From the NCBI RefSeq assembly GCF_005233875.1, contig NZ_SZPZ01000005.1, positions 434,001 to 498,000 of the forward strand: 64,000 bases of DNA, in the 5' to 3' direction. Position numbers and translations under genes: made by a program. This DNA comes from Kribbella jiaozuonensis. Its GTDB lineage: Bacteria; Actinomycetota; Actinomycetes; Propionibacteriales; Kribbellaceae. Positions 34,028 to 42,895 of the stretch are shown piece after piece. Position 1 is the stretch's first letter. Every line of letters begins with the position of its first letter. Under the pieces are notes generated by a model. The model searched no databases. It was not told where the DNA came from and worked only from the letters and a program-made list of their open reading frames with translations.

Positions 34028-35800
34028 CTAGCTGGCCGGCTTCGTCGGTGGCTTGACGCGGCCCGGTGGCGTGGTGGTGCCGCCGGGAGGCGGGGTCGGG
34101 ATGGTGCCCGGCTTCGGGCCGCAGCGGATGTCGTTTGCGGCGTTGTACTTCGTGGTGAACTGCTCGGTCTTGACCCGAGCGCCGTTCTTCGCGAAGTACC
34201 GGAAGATCGTGATGTCGAAGCCGGCGGTCGGCGCCTGCGCCTCGCACCCGGCCGCGGGGTTGTACTGGACGACCGGCTGCCGGAAGTTCGACTTCGCCGA
34301 CTGCCCGGCGGTGATGTCCCAGACCTTCGTGCCCCAGATGATCACCCGGATGCTGCCCGAGTTCCCCGGGGTCGACGGCTTGAAGATCGTCTGCACCAGG
34401 ACCCCGTGGCCCGAGTCGTTCAGGAACTTCAGATCGACGTTCGGCCACGCGACCGTCGCCTCCCGCCCGACCGGGTAGCGCGAGATGTAGACGCTGTGCG
34501 CCTTGTGCTCGAGAACCTTCAGCCCGGCGAAGAAGGCCGCGTTGAAGGTCGTGGTCGCCGACTGCGAGACGCCGCCGCCGAGGTCCTTCTCGAACTTCCC
34601 GCCGCTGATGATGTAGCCCTCGGTGAACCCGTTCTCCTTGGTCCGCTCGCCGACGATCTTGTTCAGGCTGAAGGTCTCGTTCGGCTTCAGCAGCGTCCCG
34701 TTGATCTTCCGCGCGGCCGTGCCGATGTTGGTGTTGCGGTACGGCGCGTGCGGGAACTGGGTCTGGAACTCGCCCATCTTCTGGGTGATCCCGAGTGCCG
34801 TCGCCTGCTCGGTGGTGAACGTCGCCTTGGTCGGCGTCAGCGGTACGGCGGCCCGCCGCTCGCCGGTCGGCTTCGGCAGGATCGCCAGGATCGCCGCCCC
34901 GACCTTGGTCCGGTCAACGACCATGCCGTCGATCGCCGGGACCACCTTCGGCCCGGCGCCGACGATCTGCACCGTCGCGTCCTTCGGTAGCGTCTCCAGC
35001 GTCTTGAAGCGTTGCTGGAACAACGGCTCCAGCAGCTTCGTCCGCAGGGACGGGATGACCTGGCCTTCTTGCGCGGTCAGCGTCAGCGCCGGCGCGATCT
35101 CGGCCGGCTGCAGCTCGACCGACTTGGAGCCGACGGTCAGCCGGACCGGGCCGGACATGGCCGGCTCGGCGAAGTCCGTGAGCGCCTTCTTGATCGCGTC
35201 GGTCCCGGCCTTCGGCTGGGTCACGCCGACCGGCAGGTCCTTCGGATCGCCGTCCGAGGGGTACGCCGCGACCACGGCCGCCGGCGCCTTCGCGGCGTCC
35301 AGTTGCAGGCCCGGGGCCGGCTGGTGCGTGACCGGCTCGGTGCCCTTGAACGTGATCGTGCCCTCGGTGGCCGGCCGGTTCACCTGCGCGGCGAGCTTGT
35401 CGATGGCGGCCTTGAGCCTCGCGTCGTCCTTCTCGACGACCGGCGCGACCGCGTCCCCGCCGGTGAGCGCGTGCCAGATCCGGGCCGGGGACAGGCTGCG
35501 GCCCGCTCCCGCGGCGTCGACGGTGGCGTCCACGTCGACCGTCAGCCCGGCGTCGGCCGGTGCCACGGTGAACTTCGTCTCGCCGGCCTTCAGCGCGATC
35601 GGAGCCGCGATCCGGTCCTTCAGACCGGTCTCGAGCTTGGTCTTCGCGGCGTCCTTGGAGAGACCGCCGATCGGGATCCCGAGCACGGTCGTGTCACCGG
35701 GAATCTTGTCTCCGGCGAACGCGAACGCCGCCCCGTACCCCACGACGAGCACACCGAGCCCCGCGGCGGCAATGATCCCCGCGAGCTGCTTTCTCCCCAC
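34028..35800 (-). CDS. VanW-family protein with peptidoglycan-binding-like domains
   Basis: A 590-residue membrane-anchored cell-wall protein. One N-terminal helix (LAGIIAAAGLGVLVVGYGAA) is followed by two YoaR-like putative peptidoglycan-binding domains (about residues 40-330) and a VanW domain (about 370-510): RNTNIGTAARKINGTLLKPN, NGFTEGYIISGGKFEKDLGG and GVSQSATTTFNAAFFAGL. The tail is proline- and threonine-rich. Function is not known. GTG at 35800 is chosen for its AGGAGG site; an ATG lies 48 bases upstream. Confidence 0.85.
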   Translation of the reverse strand: MGRKQLAGIIAAAGLGVLVVGYGAAFAFAGDKIPGDTTVLGIPIGGLSKDAAKTKLETGLKDRIAAPIALKAGETKFTVAPADAGLTVDVDATVDAAGAGRSLSPARIWHALTGGDAVAPVVEKDDARLKAAIDKLAAQVNRPATEGTITFKGTEPVTHQPAPGLQLDAAKAPAAVVAAYPSDGDPKDLPVGVTQPKAGTDAIKKALTDFAEPAMSGPVRLTVGSKSVELQPAEIAPALTLTAQEGQVIPSLRTKLLEPLFQQRFKTLETLPKDATVQIVGAGPKVVPAIDGMVVDRTKVGAAILAILPKPTGERRAAVPLTPTKATFTTEQATALGITQKMGEFQTQFPHAPYRNTNIGTAARKINGTLLKPNETFSLNKIVGERTKENGFTEGYIISGGKFEKDLGGGVSQSATTTFNAAFFAGLKVLEHKAHSVYISRYPVGREATVAWPNVDLKFLNDSGHGVLVQTIFKPSTPGNSGSIRVIIWGTKVWDITAGQSAKSNFRQPVVQYNPAAGCEAQAPTAGFDITIFRYFAKNGARVKTEQFTTKYNAANDIRCGPKPGTIPTPPPGGTTTPPGRVKPPTKPAS

Positions 35801-35911
35801 CGGACAGAGTCCTCCTGCTCGAGCCGTGGTCAAGGCACAAGCGCACATCTTACGGGACGCGAGAGGGTCCTCCGACCGCCGGGGCAGCCCCTGGTTGCCC
35901 TGCAGTGACGC

Positions 35912-36430
35912 TCAGTTTCCCGGGAGATTCCGGTAGTGACTGGAGTGGTAGATCAGCGCGCTCGGGTCGGCCGGTTCGCCGGTGCCGAGGCTCAGCACCT
36001 CACCCACCACGATCGTGTGGTCGCCCCCGTCGTACGTCGCCCAGGTGCGGCACTCGAGCCACGACAGCGAGCCGTCGACGACCGGGCAGCCCGTCTTCGG
36101 GCCGGCCGTCGTCGCGATGCCGTCGAACTGGCTGTACAGATCCCGGCCGGACCGCGCGAACCGCTCCGCGATCTCCCGCTGCGCACCGGACAGCACCGAC
36201 GCCGCCCAGTACCCGCAATCGAGTACGGCGGCATGCATCCGCACACCCTTGTCCACGCAGACGAGCACCAACGGCGGATCGAGCGACACCGAGGTGAACG
36301 CGTTCGCGGTCATGGCATGTGCGACGCCGTCCTGCAGCGTGCTCATGATCGTGATCCCCGACGCGAACCGCCCGAGCGCAGTACGGAACTCCGCAGGCGG
36401 GACGCTCCCACTGGGCTCGGATGAGGACAC
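35912..36430 (-). CDS. Flavin reductase-like FMN-binding protein
   Basis: A 172-residue split-barrel flavin reductase of the HpaC type that supplies reduced FMN/FAD to a partner oxygenase. It has FRTALGRFASGITIMSTLQD, MTANAFTSVSLDPPLVLVCV and a closing LIYHSSHYRNL. A GTG at 36433 precedes the chosen GTG 36430, which lies exactly 6 bases after TAACCT. No oxygenase partner is adjacent; the P450 here would use other donors. It runs parallel to mshB but from its own promoter. Confidence 0.82.
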   Translation of the reverse strand: MSSSEPSGSVPPAEFRTALGRFASGITIMSTLQDGVAHAMTANAFTSVSLDPPLVLVCVDKGVRMHAAVLDCGYWAASVLSGAQREIAERFARSGRDLYSQFDGIATTAGPKTGCPVVDGSLSWLECRTWATYDGGDHTIVVGEVLSLGTGEPADPSALIYHSSHYRNLPGN

Positions 36431-36442
36431 CACTGCAGGTTA
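36431..36442 (-). promoter_or_regulatory. -10 box TAACCT of the flavin reductase gene
   Basis: TAACCT (36442-36437) lies 6 bases before GTG 36430, which favours the second of two adjacent GTG codons as start. Confidence 0.45.
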
Positions 36443-36515
36443 TGCCTGCCGGAAGGTTGATGCCTCAACCGAGCGTGTGGGAACGGTCACCTCACAGGTC
36501 GGCCCGGTGAATCGT

Positions 36516-37427
36516 CTACAGGCCGGCGAACAGGTCGTGCTCGACGCCGTCGGGGCCGGGTGCCGGGGTGCCCTTGACCAGCCGGTACGGCTCGGAGCCC
36601 CAGATCTGGTTGCCGAGGTTGTTCGACAGGGCGAAGAACGGGCCGTCGACGGTGATCTGGGTGGCGTGCGCCTTCATCGCGCTCATCTTGCGGTCGACGA
36701 ACTGCTCGCCGTCGATCACACAGTCGATCAGGCGGTCGGGGGTGATCATCGGCGGCATCGGGCCGTCCGGGTCCAGGCCCTCGAACGTGGTCTCGTCGCC
36801 GGCGTCGCGCAGCATCCGGAGCTGCGAGCGCATCCGGGACTCGGCCATCGCCGTCCAGTAGATCTTCGGGATGTCCCAGGCCGGGCCGAGGTCCTCGCGG
36901 TACGACCGGGCGGCGGCGAGGTCGGCGGCGTAGGTCGCGACGCGGTGGGCCTTGATGTGATCGGGGTGGCCGTAGTTGCCCCACTGGTCGTAGGTGACCA
37001 GGACCTGCGGCCGGAGCTCGCGGATGATCGGGACCAGATCGTTCGCAGCGGTGACCAGGTCGGCCTGCCAGAAGCTGTCCTTGCGGGTCTCGTGCGGGAC
37101 GTCGGCGTTGCCCTCGTCGTTGTAGATCATCCCGGTGTCGCGGTATTTGCCAGCGCCGCCGAGGAAGCGGTGGTCGGTGACACCGAGCTCGGCCATCGCG
37201 TTGGCGAGCTCACCGATCCGGTGCTCGCCGAGCGCGTCGTCCTGGTCGGAGGCCAGGTGGGCGAGCTCGGGGACGAGGACCTCACCCTCCTCACCGAGGG
37301 TGCAGGTGATCAGCGTGACGTGGGCGCCTTCAGCCACGTAGCGCGCCATCGTGGCACCGTTGTTGATGGTTTCGTCGTCCGGGTGGGCGTGCACCAGCAT
37401 CAGCCGGCGCTCAGCAAGCTCAACCAT
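36516..37427 (-). CDS. mshB: GlcNAc-inositol deacetylase of mycothiol synthesis
   Basis: A 303-residue zinc deacetylase of the LmbE/PIG-L fold; MshB removes the acetyl group from GlcNAc-inositol in mycothiol synthesis. Metal site: LVHAHPDDET (His15, Asp17/18) and YGHPDHIKAHR (about residues 152-162). Further marks: ITCTLGEEGEV, LGVTDHRFLGG and LVTYDQWGNYG. Length fits MshB rather than the longer Mca, although Mca is a close relative. The ATG start is 6 bases after TAGGCT. It is monocistronic. Confidence 0.9.
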   Translation of the reverse strand: MVELAERRLMLVHAHPDDETINNGATMARYVAEGAHVTLITCTLGEEGEVLVPELAHLASDQDDALGEHRIGELANAMAELGVTDHRFLGGAGKYRDTGMIYNDEGNADVPHETRKDSFWQADLVTAANDLVPIIRELRPQVLVTYDQWGNYGHPDHIKAHRVATYAADLAAARSYREDLGPAWDIPKIYWTAMAESRMRSQLRMLRDAGDETTFEGLDPDGPMPPMITPDRLIDCVIDGEQFVDRKMSAMKAHATQITVDGPFFALSNNLGNQIWGSEPYRLVKGTPAPGPDGVEHDLFAGL

Positions 37428-37439
37428 GCCGAAAGCCTA
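37428..37439 (-). promoter_or_regulatory. -10 box TAGGCT of mshB
   Basis: TAGGCT (37439-37434) lies 6 bases before the ATG at 37427 and there is no ribosome-binding site. Confidence 0.6.
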
Positions 37440-37473
37440 CGTCGGCCGCCGGACAGTTTCCGTTCAGTTCCGC

Positions 37474-37770
37474 TCAGCCGAAGCGGCGGACCAGCAGGCA
37501 GCCGGCCTGGAACCGCGACTTGGCGCCGAGTCCCGCGATCAACGCGCCGATCTCCGCGCGCACTGTCCGCAACGACAGACCCAGTTCCCGCGCGATCGCG
37601 GCATCCTTCGCGCCGGTGGACATCATCCGGCCGATCGTGACCTGCCGGCTGGTCAGCTCCTTGACCGCCGCAGGGCTCCGCCGGTGCGACCCGAGCTCGT
37701 ACACCTCGCAGACGATCTCCGGCGCGAAGTCCTCTCTTCGCACCACGGGAACTGCCGGAAACACCGACAT
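37474..37770 (-). CDS. Small LuxR-type HTH protein
   Basis: A 98-residue protein consisting mainly of a LuxR-like helix-turn-helix: LTSRQVTIGRMMSTGAKDAA, IARELGLSLRTVRAEIGALI and LGAKSRFQAGCLLVRRFG (residues about 39-98). The N-terminal 35 residues are short and have no receiver or sensor domain. It may be a free-standing regulator with a truncated sensor or act with a partner. The ATG has GAGGAG upstream. The target is unknown. Confidence 0.78.
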   Translation of the reverse strand: MSVFPAVPVVRREDFAPEIVCEVYELGSHRRSPAAVKELTSRQVTIGRMMSTGAKDAAIARELGLSLRTVRAEIGALIAGLGAKSRFQAGCLLVRRFG

Positions 37771-37910
37771 ACCTCACTCCTCCCCAGAAGTCTCAGGGCA
37801 GGATTCTCGTCTCCGGGTCAGACCACTCACCAGGTACAACCCATACAAACCACCCATACAGTTCCGGTGCGTCACGTTCTGCTGGCGGGGTGCAGTGTGA
37901 GTTCCGCCAC

Positions 37911-38273
37911 TCACAACTGCTTGCGCAAGGCCCGTACGAACGGGCGATCGGGCTCCAGCCAGTCGTTCTCGTCGAGCTCGGACGGCGCGAACCAGCGCAG
38001 TTCGGAGTGCTCCCGCAGTACCGGATCTCCGGCGACGGCCGTGGCCAGATAGACGTGCAGGCGATAGTCCGCGGAGATGTCCACGCCCGGCCCGAGCGAG
38101 TCGCCGACCTTGATCTCCAGGTCGAGCTCCTCGCGGATCTCCCGGACCGCGGCCTGCTCGTCGGTCTCCCCCGGCTCGACCTTGCCGCCCGGGAACTCCC
38201 AGCCGCCATCGGGCCGGTACGCCGCCAGCACCAGGCCGTCGCGTACGACGGCGACTCCAACAACTGTCTGCAT
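37911..38273 (-). CDS. Nudix hydrolase (MutT-like)
   Basis: A 120-residue Nudix pyrophosphatase. The Nudix box GGKVEPGETDEQAAVREIRE followed by ELDLEI (residues about 31-55) has the complete GX5EX7REUXEEXGU pattern apart from Asp for Gly near the end. The N-terminal MQTVVGVAVVRDGLVLAAYR and W-rich C-terminus resemble MutT-type enzymes that clean up oxidised nucleotides (8-oxo-dGTP) or related NTPs. CAGAGT 7 bases before the ATG fits the -10 pattern of this genome. It is divergent from the next gene (50 bases). Confidence 0.85.
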   Translation of the reverse strand: MQTVVGVAVVRDGLVLAAYRPDGGWEFPGGKVEPGETDEQAAVREIREELDLEIKVGDSLGPGVDISADYRLHVYLATAVAGDPVLREHSELRWFAPSELDENDWLEPDRPFVRALRKQL

Positions 38274-38322
38274 TGTCGCGACTCTGCCAGAAACTGTCCG
38301 CCGCGTCCGACATGATGCCGGT

Positions 38323-38949
38323 ATGCCGTTGCAGAACAGGGTTCTGCCCACCCAGGAGATCGTCGCCGACCCCGGCCGCGGTCTGCTGATGGGCAACCGC
38401 GGCAGCCTGCACTCGCCCGACCGCCGCCTGGGCACGACCCGCTGGCGGTCGAAGGCGTGGATCTGCTGCGTCCTTGACTGGAAGGGGATCCGGCGCGATC
38501 CGATGCCGCCCGGACGCTGGACGGCGCTGTTCTTCTTCGACGAGGCCGTCGCGCTGGCGGCCGGGCATCGCCCGTGTCATTACTGCCGACGCAGGGACTT
38601 CCTGCTGTACGCCGGGGCGTGGGCCCAAGGTCAGGCCGAGCGTCCGCGAGCCGCCGAGATGGACGCAGTACTGCACAGTCAGCGGGTCGAGTCGCGGACC
38701 CGACGACAACGGACGACCGTCCAGGACCTCGCCGACCTGCCGGACGGCGCGATGGTGCGGTTCGACGGGAGACCGGCGTTGGTGCTCGAGCAACAGGTGC
38801 TGCCGTGGTCCTGGGAGGGGTACGGCGAAGCGCTGCGGCCGCCCGGTCTGCATCAGGTCGAGACGCTGACCCCAGCAGCGAATCTTCTTGTGCTGAAGGC
38901 CGGATTCGCTCCATTACTCCACCCGTCGGCACGGTCGCAACTGAGGTAA
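38323..38949 (+). CDS. Conserved protein with HxCxxC motif
   Basis: A 208-residue soluble protein without a recognised function. The most conserved-looking part is AGHRPCHYCRRRDFLLYAGA (about residues 85-104), where His and two Cys could bind a metal. It starts LPTQEIVADPGRGLLMGNRG and LHSPDRRLGTTRWRSKAWIC, and its C-terminal half has a small beta-rich domain (GAMVRFDGRPALVLEQQVLP). Similar proteins occur in many bacteria (from memory). It faces the Nudix gene, so both may be controlled together. Confidence 0.62.
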   Translation: MPLQNRVLPTQEIVADPGRGLLMGNRGSLHSPDRRLGTTRWRSKAWICCVLDWKGIRRDPMPPGRWTALFFFDEAVALAAGHRPCHYCRRRDFLLYAGAWAQGQAERPRAAEMDAVLHSQRVESRTRRQRTTVQDLADLPDGAMVRFDGRPALVLEQQVLPWSWEGYGEALRPPGLHQVETLTPAANLLVLKAGFAPLLHPSARSQLR

Positions 38950-39051
38950 CCCTAACCGGAAACACGCCGTGCCGAGGGGTCTTCCAATGGGCGCTCGGCG
39001 GGGGCAAAGTGTGCCCATACTGACAGCTACATAACCATCACTGGAGTCGGC

Positions 39052-39345
39052 ATGGCTGAAGGCAACAGCGGCGTTGCTGCGGTCGCTCGCGCACTCGAAG
39101 GGCTACACGCTGCCGTCGGCAAACTCAGCCAGGAGTACGGTGACACCCTCGGCATTCGCCGCCTGGTGTCCGACGTGGCCCGGCTGAGCGACGATCTCGC
39201 AGAGCTCGGCCCGCCCGACCCCAGGCACAGGCCCGGACCCGTTCCGGAGGAACTCGAGGAGATTCCCGACGTGGAGTATGACGCGTCCATGTGGACAGAC
39301 GCGGAGCATGAAGGCTTCGGCGCGCCTGACAGGCACGCTCCCTGA
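39052..39345 (+). CDS. 97-residue protein leading the sdh operon
   Basis: A small acidic soluble protein: residues 1-55 form an amphipathic helix pair (VAAVARALEGLHAAVGKLSQ, LVSDVARLSDDLAEL) and the rest is P/E/D-rich and probably disordered. No family is recognised. Its stop overlaps the sdhC start by one base (TGATG), so the two are translated in step. The ATG has TGGAG upstream. It could be an accessory or assembly factor of this succinate dehydrogenase; nothing in the sequence proves it. Confidence 0.65.
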   Translation: MAEGNSGVAAVARALEGLHAAVGKLSQEYGDTLGIRRLVSDVARLSDDLAELGPPDPRHRPGPVPEELEEIPDVEYDASMWTDAEHEGFGAPDRHAP

Positions 39346-40145
39346 TGGCCACCGGAGTAAGCAGCCCCGGCCGCGCACAGATCGGCCTCAAGACCGCGAG
39401 ATCGGATCGATGGTGGCTCGCGCCGTTGCGGATCGGCGTGATCCTGCTGTTCTTCATCGTCTACGCGACGATCCGGATCTTCATGAACAAGTGGTACTGG
39501 GTCGGTGAGTTCCACTACCTGACACCGCTGTACTCGCCCTGTGTCACCAGCAGCTGTGTCGAAGGCTCCAGCCACCTCGGCACCTGGTTCGGCAACTTCC
39601 CGCGGTTCCTGCCGTTCAGCCTGATCACGTTCGTGATCCTGGCCGGCTTCCGCGGCACCTGCTACTACTACCGCAAGGCGGGCTACCGGTCGCTGTTCTT
39701 CGCGCCGGCCGCGTGCGCGGTGCCCGAGCCGCACAAGAACTACACCGGTGAGCGGAAGTTCCCGCTGGTCGCGCTGAACCTGCACCGCTACTTCTTCTAC
39801 GGCGCGCTGATCTTCGGTCTGCTGAACGTCTACGACGGTCTCCAGGCCTTCCACGGCAAGGACGGCGGCTTCGGCATCGGCCTCGGCACGGTGATCATCT
39901 GGATCAACCTGGTGGCGCTGTGGCTGTACACGCTGTCCTGCCACGCCTGCCGGCACATCGTCGGCGGCCGGCTGAAGAACTTCTCCAAGCACCCGATGCG
40001 CTACCGGTACTGGACCTTCGTGTCCAAGCTGAACCCGAAGCACGGCACCTTCGCGATGACGTCGCTGTTCACCGTGATCCTGACCGACTTCTACATCATG
40101 GCCCTCTCGGCCGGATGGTTCTCCGACCTGCGCATCATCAACTGA
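39345..40145 (+). CDS. sdhC: Succinate dehydrogenase membrane subunit (Sdh1 type)
   Basis: A 266-residue membrane anchor of the mycobacterial Sdh1-like complex (Rv0249c type). About five hydrophobic helices are seen: LRIGVILLFFIVYATIRIFM, FSLITFVILAGF, LNLHRYFFYGALIFGLLNVY, LGTVIIWINLVALWLYTLSC and a last one near TSLFTVILTDFYIMAL. Conserved His residues (LNLHRYFF, SCHACRHIVGG) may ligate haem or quinone-linked sites. It is followed by sdhA after 22 bases and is co-transcribed with sdhA and sdhB. Confidence 0.88.
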   Translation: MATGVSSPGRAQIGLKTARSDRWWLAPLRIGVILLFFIVYATIRIFMNKWYWVGEFHYLTPLYSPCVTSSCVEGSSHLGTWFGNFPRFLPFSLITFVILAGFRGTCYYYRKAGYRSLFFAPAACAVPEPHKNYTGERKFPLVALNLHRYFFYGALIFGLLNVYDGLQAFHGKDGGFGIGLGTVIIWINLVALWLYTLSCHACRHIVGGRLKNFSKHPMRYRYWTFVSKLNPKHGTFAMTSLFTVILTDFYIMALSAGWFSDLRIIN

Positions 40146-40167
40146 CCCCGGGATCTGAAGAAGACTT

Positions 40168-42048
40168 ATGACTGAGCTGGAACGACACTCCTACGACGTC
40201 GTCGTGATCGGGGCCGGCGGCGCCGGCCTGCGCGCGGCGATCGAGGCCCGTGAGCAGGGCAAGAAGACCGCGATCATCTGCAAGTCGCTGTTCGGCAAGG
40301 CACACACGGTGATGGCCGAGGGCGGTTGCGCGGCCGCGATGGGCAACGCGAACTCCAACGACAACTGGCAGGTCCACTACCGCGACACGATGCGCGGCGG
40401 GAAGTTCCTGAACAACTGGCGGATGGCCGAGCTGCACGCGCAGGAGGCTCCCGACCGGGTCTGGGAGCTGGAGACGTACGGCGCGCTGTTCGACCGCACG
40501 CCCGACGGCCGGATCAGCCAGCGCAACTTCGGCGGCCACACCTACCCGCGGCTCGCGCACGTCGGCGACCGCACCGGCCTGGAGCTGATCCGCACCCTGC
40601 AGCAGAAGATCGTCTCGCTGCAGCAGGAGGACTTCGAGGCCACCGGCGACTACGAGGCCAACCTCAAGGTGTACGCCGAGTGCACGATCACCGAGCTGAT
40701 GAAGGACGGCGACGCGATCTCCGGTGCCTTCGGGTACTGGCGTGAGTCCGGACGGTTCATCCTGTTCGACGCACCTGCCGTGGTCCTGGCGACCGGTGGT
40801 GTCGGCAAGTCCTTCAAGGTCACCTCGAACTCCTGGGAGTACACCGGTGACGGGCACGCGCTGGCGATGCGGGCCGGCGCGACGCTGATCAACATGGAGT
40901 TCATCCAGTTCCACCCGACCGGCATGGTCTGGCCGCCGTCGGTGAAGGGGATCCTGGTCACGGAGTCGGTCCGCGGCGACGGCGGCGTACTGAAGAACTC
41001 CGAGGGCAAGCGGTTCATGTTCGACTACGTGCCGGACGTGTTCCGGGCGCAGTACGCGGACAACGAGGAAGAGGCCGACCGCTGGTACAAGGACGCCGAC
41101 AACAACCGGCGCCCACCGGAGCTGCTGCCGCGGGACGAGGTCGCGCGGGCGATCAACTCCGAGGTGAAGGCCGGCCGGGGTACGCCGCACGGCGGCGTGT
41201 TCCTGGACGTGTCGACCCGGCTGCCGGCCGAGGAGATCACCCGGCGGCTGCCGTCGATGCACCACCAGTTCAAGGAGCTGGCGGACGTCGACATCACCAA
41301 GGAGCCGATGGAGGTCGGTCCGACCTGTCACTACGTGATGGGCGGCGTCGAGGTCGACCCGGACACCGCGTCGTCGACGGTGCCGGGCCTGTTCGCGGCC
41401 GGTGAGGTTGCCGGCGGCATGCACGGCTCGAACCGGCTCGGCGGCAACTCGCTGTCCGACCTGCTCGTCTTCGGGCGGCGGGCCGGCATGGGTGCCGCGA
41501 CGTACGTCGACGGTCTGCAGGAGCGGCCGAAGATCGACGAGGCCGATGTGGACTCGGCCGCGACCGAGGCGCTGGCGCCGTTCGAGCTCGAGGGCGGCGA
41601 GAACCCGTACTCGATCCACCAGGACCTGCAGCAGTCGATGAACGACCTGGTCGGCATCATCCGCAAGGAAGAGGAGATGGAGCGCGCGCTCGGCCGGCTG
41701 GCCGAGTTCCGCGGCCGGATCGCGAAGATGACGGTGGAGGGTCACCGCCAGTTCAACCCGGGCTGGCACCTGGCGCTGGACCTGCGGAACATGCTGACCG
41801 TGTCCGAGTGCGTGGCCGGTGCGGCGCTGCTGCGGCAGGAGTCGCGCGGCGGTCACACCCGCGACGACTTCCCGGAGATGTCGCCGGAGTGGCGCAAGAA
41901 GCTGCTGGTCTGCAAGCTCGACGCCGAGGGCCGTGTGAACGTGACCGAGGAGCAGCAGATCCCGATGCGCGAGGACCTGCTGGGCCTGTTCGAGGTCGAC
42001 GAGCTGAAGAAGTACCTGACCGAAGAGGAGTTGCTGAGTGAGCTATAA
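40168..42048 (+). CDS. sdhA: Succinate dehydrogenase flavoprotein subunit
   Basis: A 626-residue FAD protein that oxidises succinate to fumarate. N-terminal FAD motif VVVIGAGGAGLRAAIEAREQ (about residues 11-30), flavin-linking His in KAHTVMAEGG (about residues 50-59), substrate and active-site stretches FGGHTYPRLAHVGDRTG, LIRTLQQKI and GPTCHYVMGGVEVD, and HGSNRLGGNSLSDLLVFGRR. The C-terminal region ends ELKKYLTEEELLSEL. It is coupled to sdhB, whose start overlaps its end by 11 bases. Confidence 0.95.
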   Translation: MTELERHSYDVVVIGAGGAGLRAAIEAREQGKKTAIICKSLFGKAHTVMAEGGCAAAMGNANSNDNWQVHYRDTMRGGKFLNNWRMAELHAQEAPDRVWELETYGALFDRTPDGRISQRNFGGHTYPRLAHVGDRTGLELIRTLQQKIVSLQQEDFEATGDYEANLKVYAECTITELMKDGDAISGAFGYWRESGRFILFDAPAVVLATGGVGKSFKVTSNSWEYTGDGHALAMRAGATLINMEFIQFHPTGMVWPPSVKGILVTESVRGDGGVLKNSEGKRFMFDYVPDVFRAQYADNEEEADRWYKDADNNRRPPELLPRDEVARAINSEVKAGRGTPHGGVFLDVSTRLPAEEITRRLPSMHHQFKELADVDITKEPMEVGPTCHYVMGGVEVDPDTASSTVPGLFAAGEVAGGMHGSNRLGGNSLSDLLVFGRRAGMGAATYVDGLQERPKIDEADVDSAATEALAPFELEGGENPYSIHQDLQQSMNDLVGIIRKEEEMERALGRLAEFRGRIAKMTVEGHRQFNPGWHLALDLRNMLTVSECVAGAALLRQESRGGHTRDDFPEMSPEWRKKLLVCKLDAEGRVNVTEEQQIPMREDLLGLFEVDELKKYLTEEELLSEL

Positions 42049-42790
42049 GGGAAAATTCCGCGTCTGGCGGGGTGACTCTGAAGGCGGTGAGCTCAAGGAC
42101 TACGAGGTCGAGGTGAACGAGGGCGAGGTCGTCCTCGACGTCATCCACCGGCTGCAGGCGACCCAGACGCCGGACATGGCGGTCCGGTGGAACTGCAAGG
42201 CCGGCAAGTGCGGCTCCTGCAGCGCCGAGATCAACGGCATGCCGAAGCTGATGTGCATGTGCCGGATGAACACGTTCGCCGAGGACGAGGTCGTCACGGT
42301 CACGCCGATGCGCACGTTCCCGGTGATCCGGGACCTGGTCACCGACGTCTCGTTCAACTACCAGAAGGCCCGCGAGGTGCCGGCCTTCAAGCCGCCGGCG
42401 GACCTGAAGCCGGGCGAGTACCGGATGCAGCAGGTCGACGTGGAGCGCTCGCAGGAGTTCCGCAAGTGCATCGAGTGCTTCCTGTGTCAGGACACCTGCC
42501 ACGTGATCCGGGACCACGAGGAGAACAAGGAGTCGTTCTCCGGTCCCCGGTTCCTGATGCGCGTCGCCGAGCTGGACATGCACCCGCTCGATGCCGCCGA
42601 CCGGCAGCACGCGGCCCAGGACCAGCACGGGCTGGGCTTCTGCAACATCACCAAGTGCTGCACCGAGGTCTGCCCCGAACACATCAAGATCACCGACAAC
42701 GCGCTGATCCCGATGAAGGAGCGCGTCGCCGACCGCAAGTACGACCCGATCGTCTGGCTCGGCAACAAGATCCGCCGCCGCCCGGCCTGA
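42038..42790 (+). CDS. sdhB: Succinate dehydrogenase iron-sulfur subunit
   Basis: A 250-residue electron-transfer subunit with [2Fe-2S], [4Fe-4S] and [3Fe-4S] clusters. Cysteines: CKAGKCGSCSAEINGMPKLM and CMC (about residues 54-78), CIECFLCQDTCHV (about 146-158) and CNITKCCTEVCPEHIK (about 204-219). The GTG start overlaps the end of sdhA and has GAGGAG upstream. It is the last gene of the operon and is followed by a strong terminator. Confidence 0.95.
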   Translation: MSYKGKFRVWRGDSEGGELKDYEVEVNEGEVVLDVIHRLQATQTPDMAVRWNCKAGKCGSCSAEINGMPKLMCMCRMNTFAEDEVVTVTPMRTFPVIRDLVTDVSFNYQKAREVPAFKPPADLKPGEYRMQQVDVERSQEFRKCIECFLCQDTCHVIRDHEENKESFSGPRFLMRVAELDMHPLDAADRQHAAQDQHGLGFCNITKCCTEVCPEHIKITDNALIPMKERVADRKYDPIVWLGNKIRRRPA

Positions 42791-42803
42791 GGTAGTCAGC
42801 CCG

Positions 42804-42837
42804 AGGACCCTGGAACCGACCCTGGTTCCAGGGTCCT
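42804..42837 (+). terminator. Rho-independent-type terminator after sdhB
   Basis: Perfect 14-base arms AGGACCCTGGAACC (42804-42817) and 42824-42837 with a 6-base loop, followed by GCTGTTTT. It lies 14 bases after the sdhB stop. Confidence 0.88.
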
Positions 42838-42882
42838 GCTGTTTTCCCCCGTGTGGGGGAGCCCAGCGCCCTGGTCCGGCCC

Positions 42883-42895
42883 TATCGTTCCGGGC
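42883..42895 (+). promoter_or_regulatory. -10 box TATCGT of the ABC1-kinase gene
   Basis: TATCGT (42883-42888) lies 7 bases before the ATG at 42896; no ribosome-binding site is visible. Confidence 0.55.
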
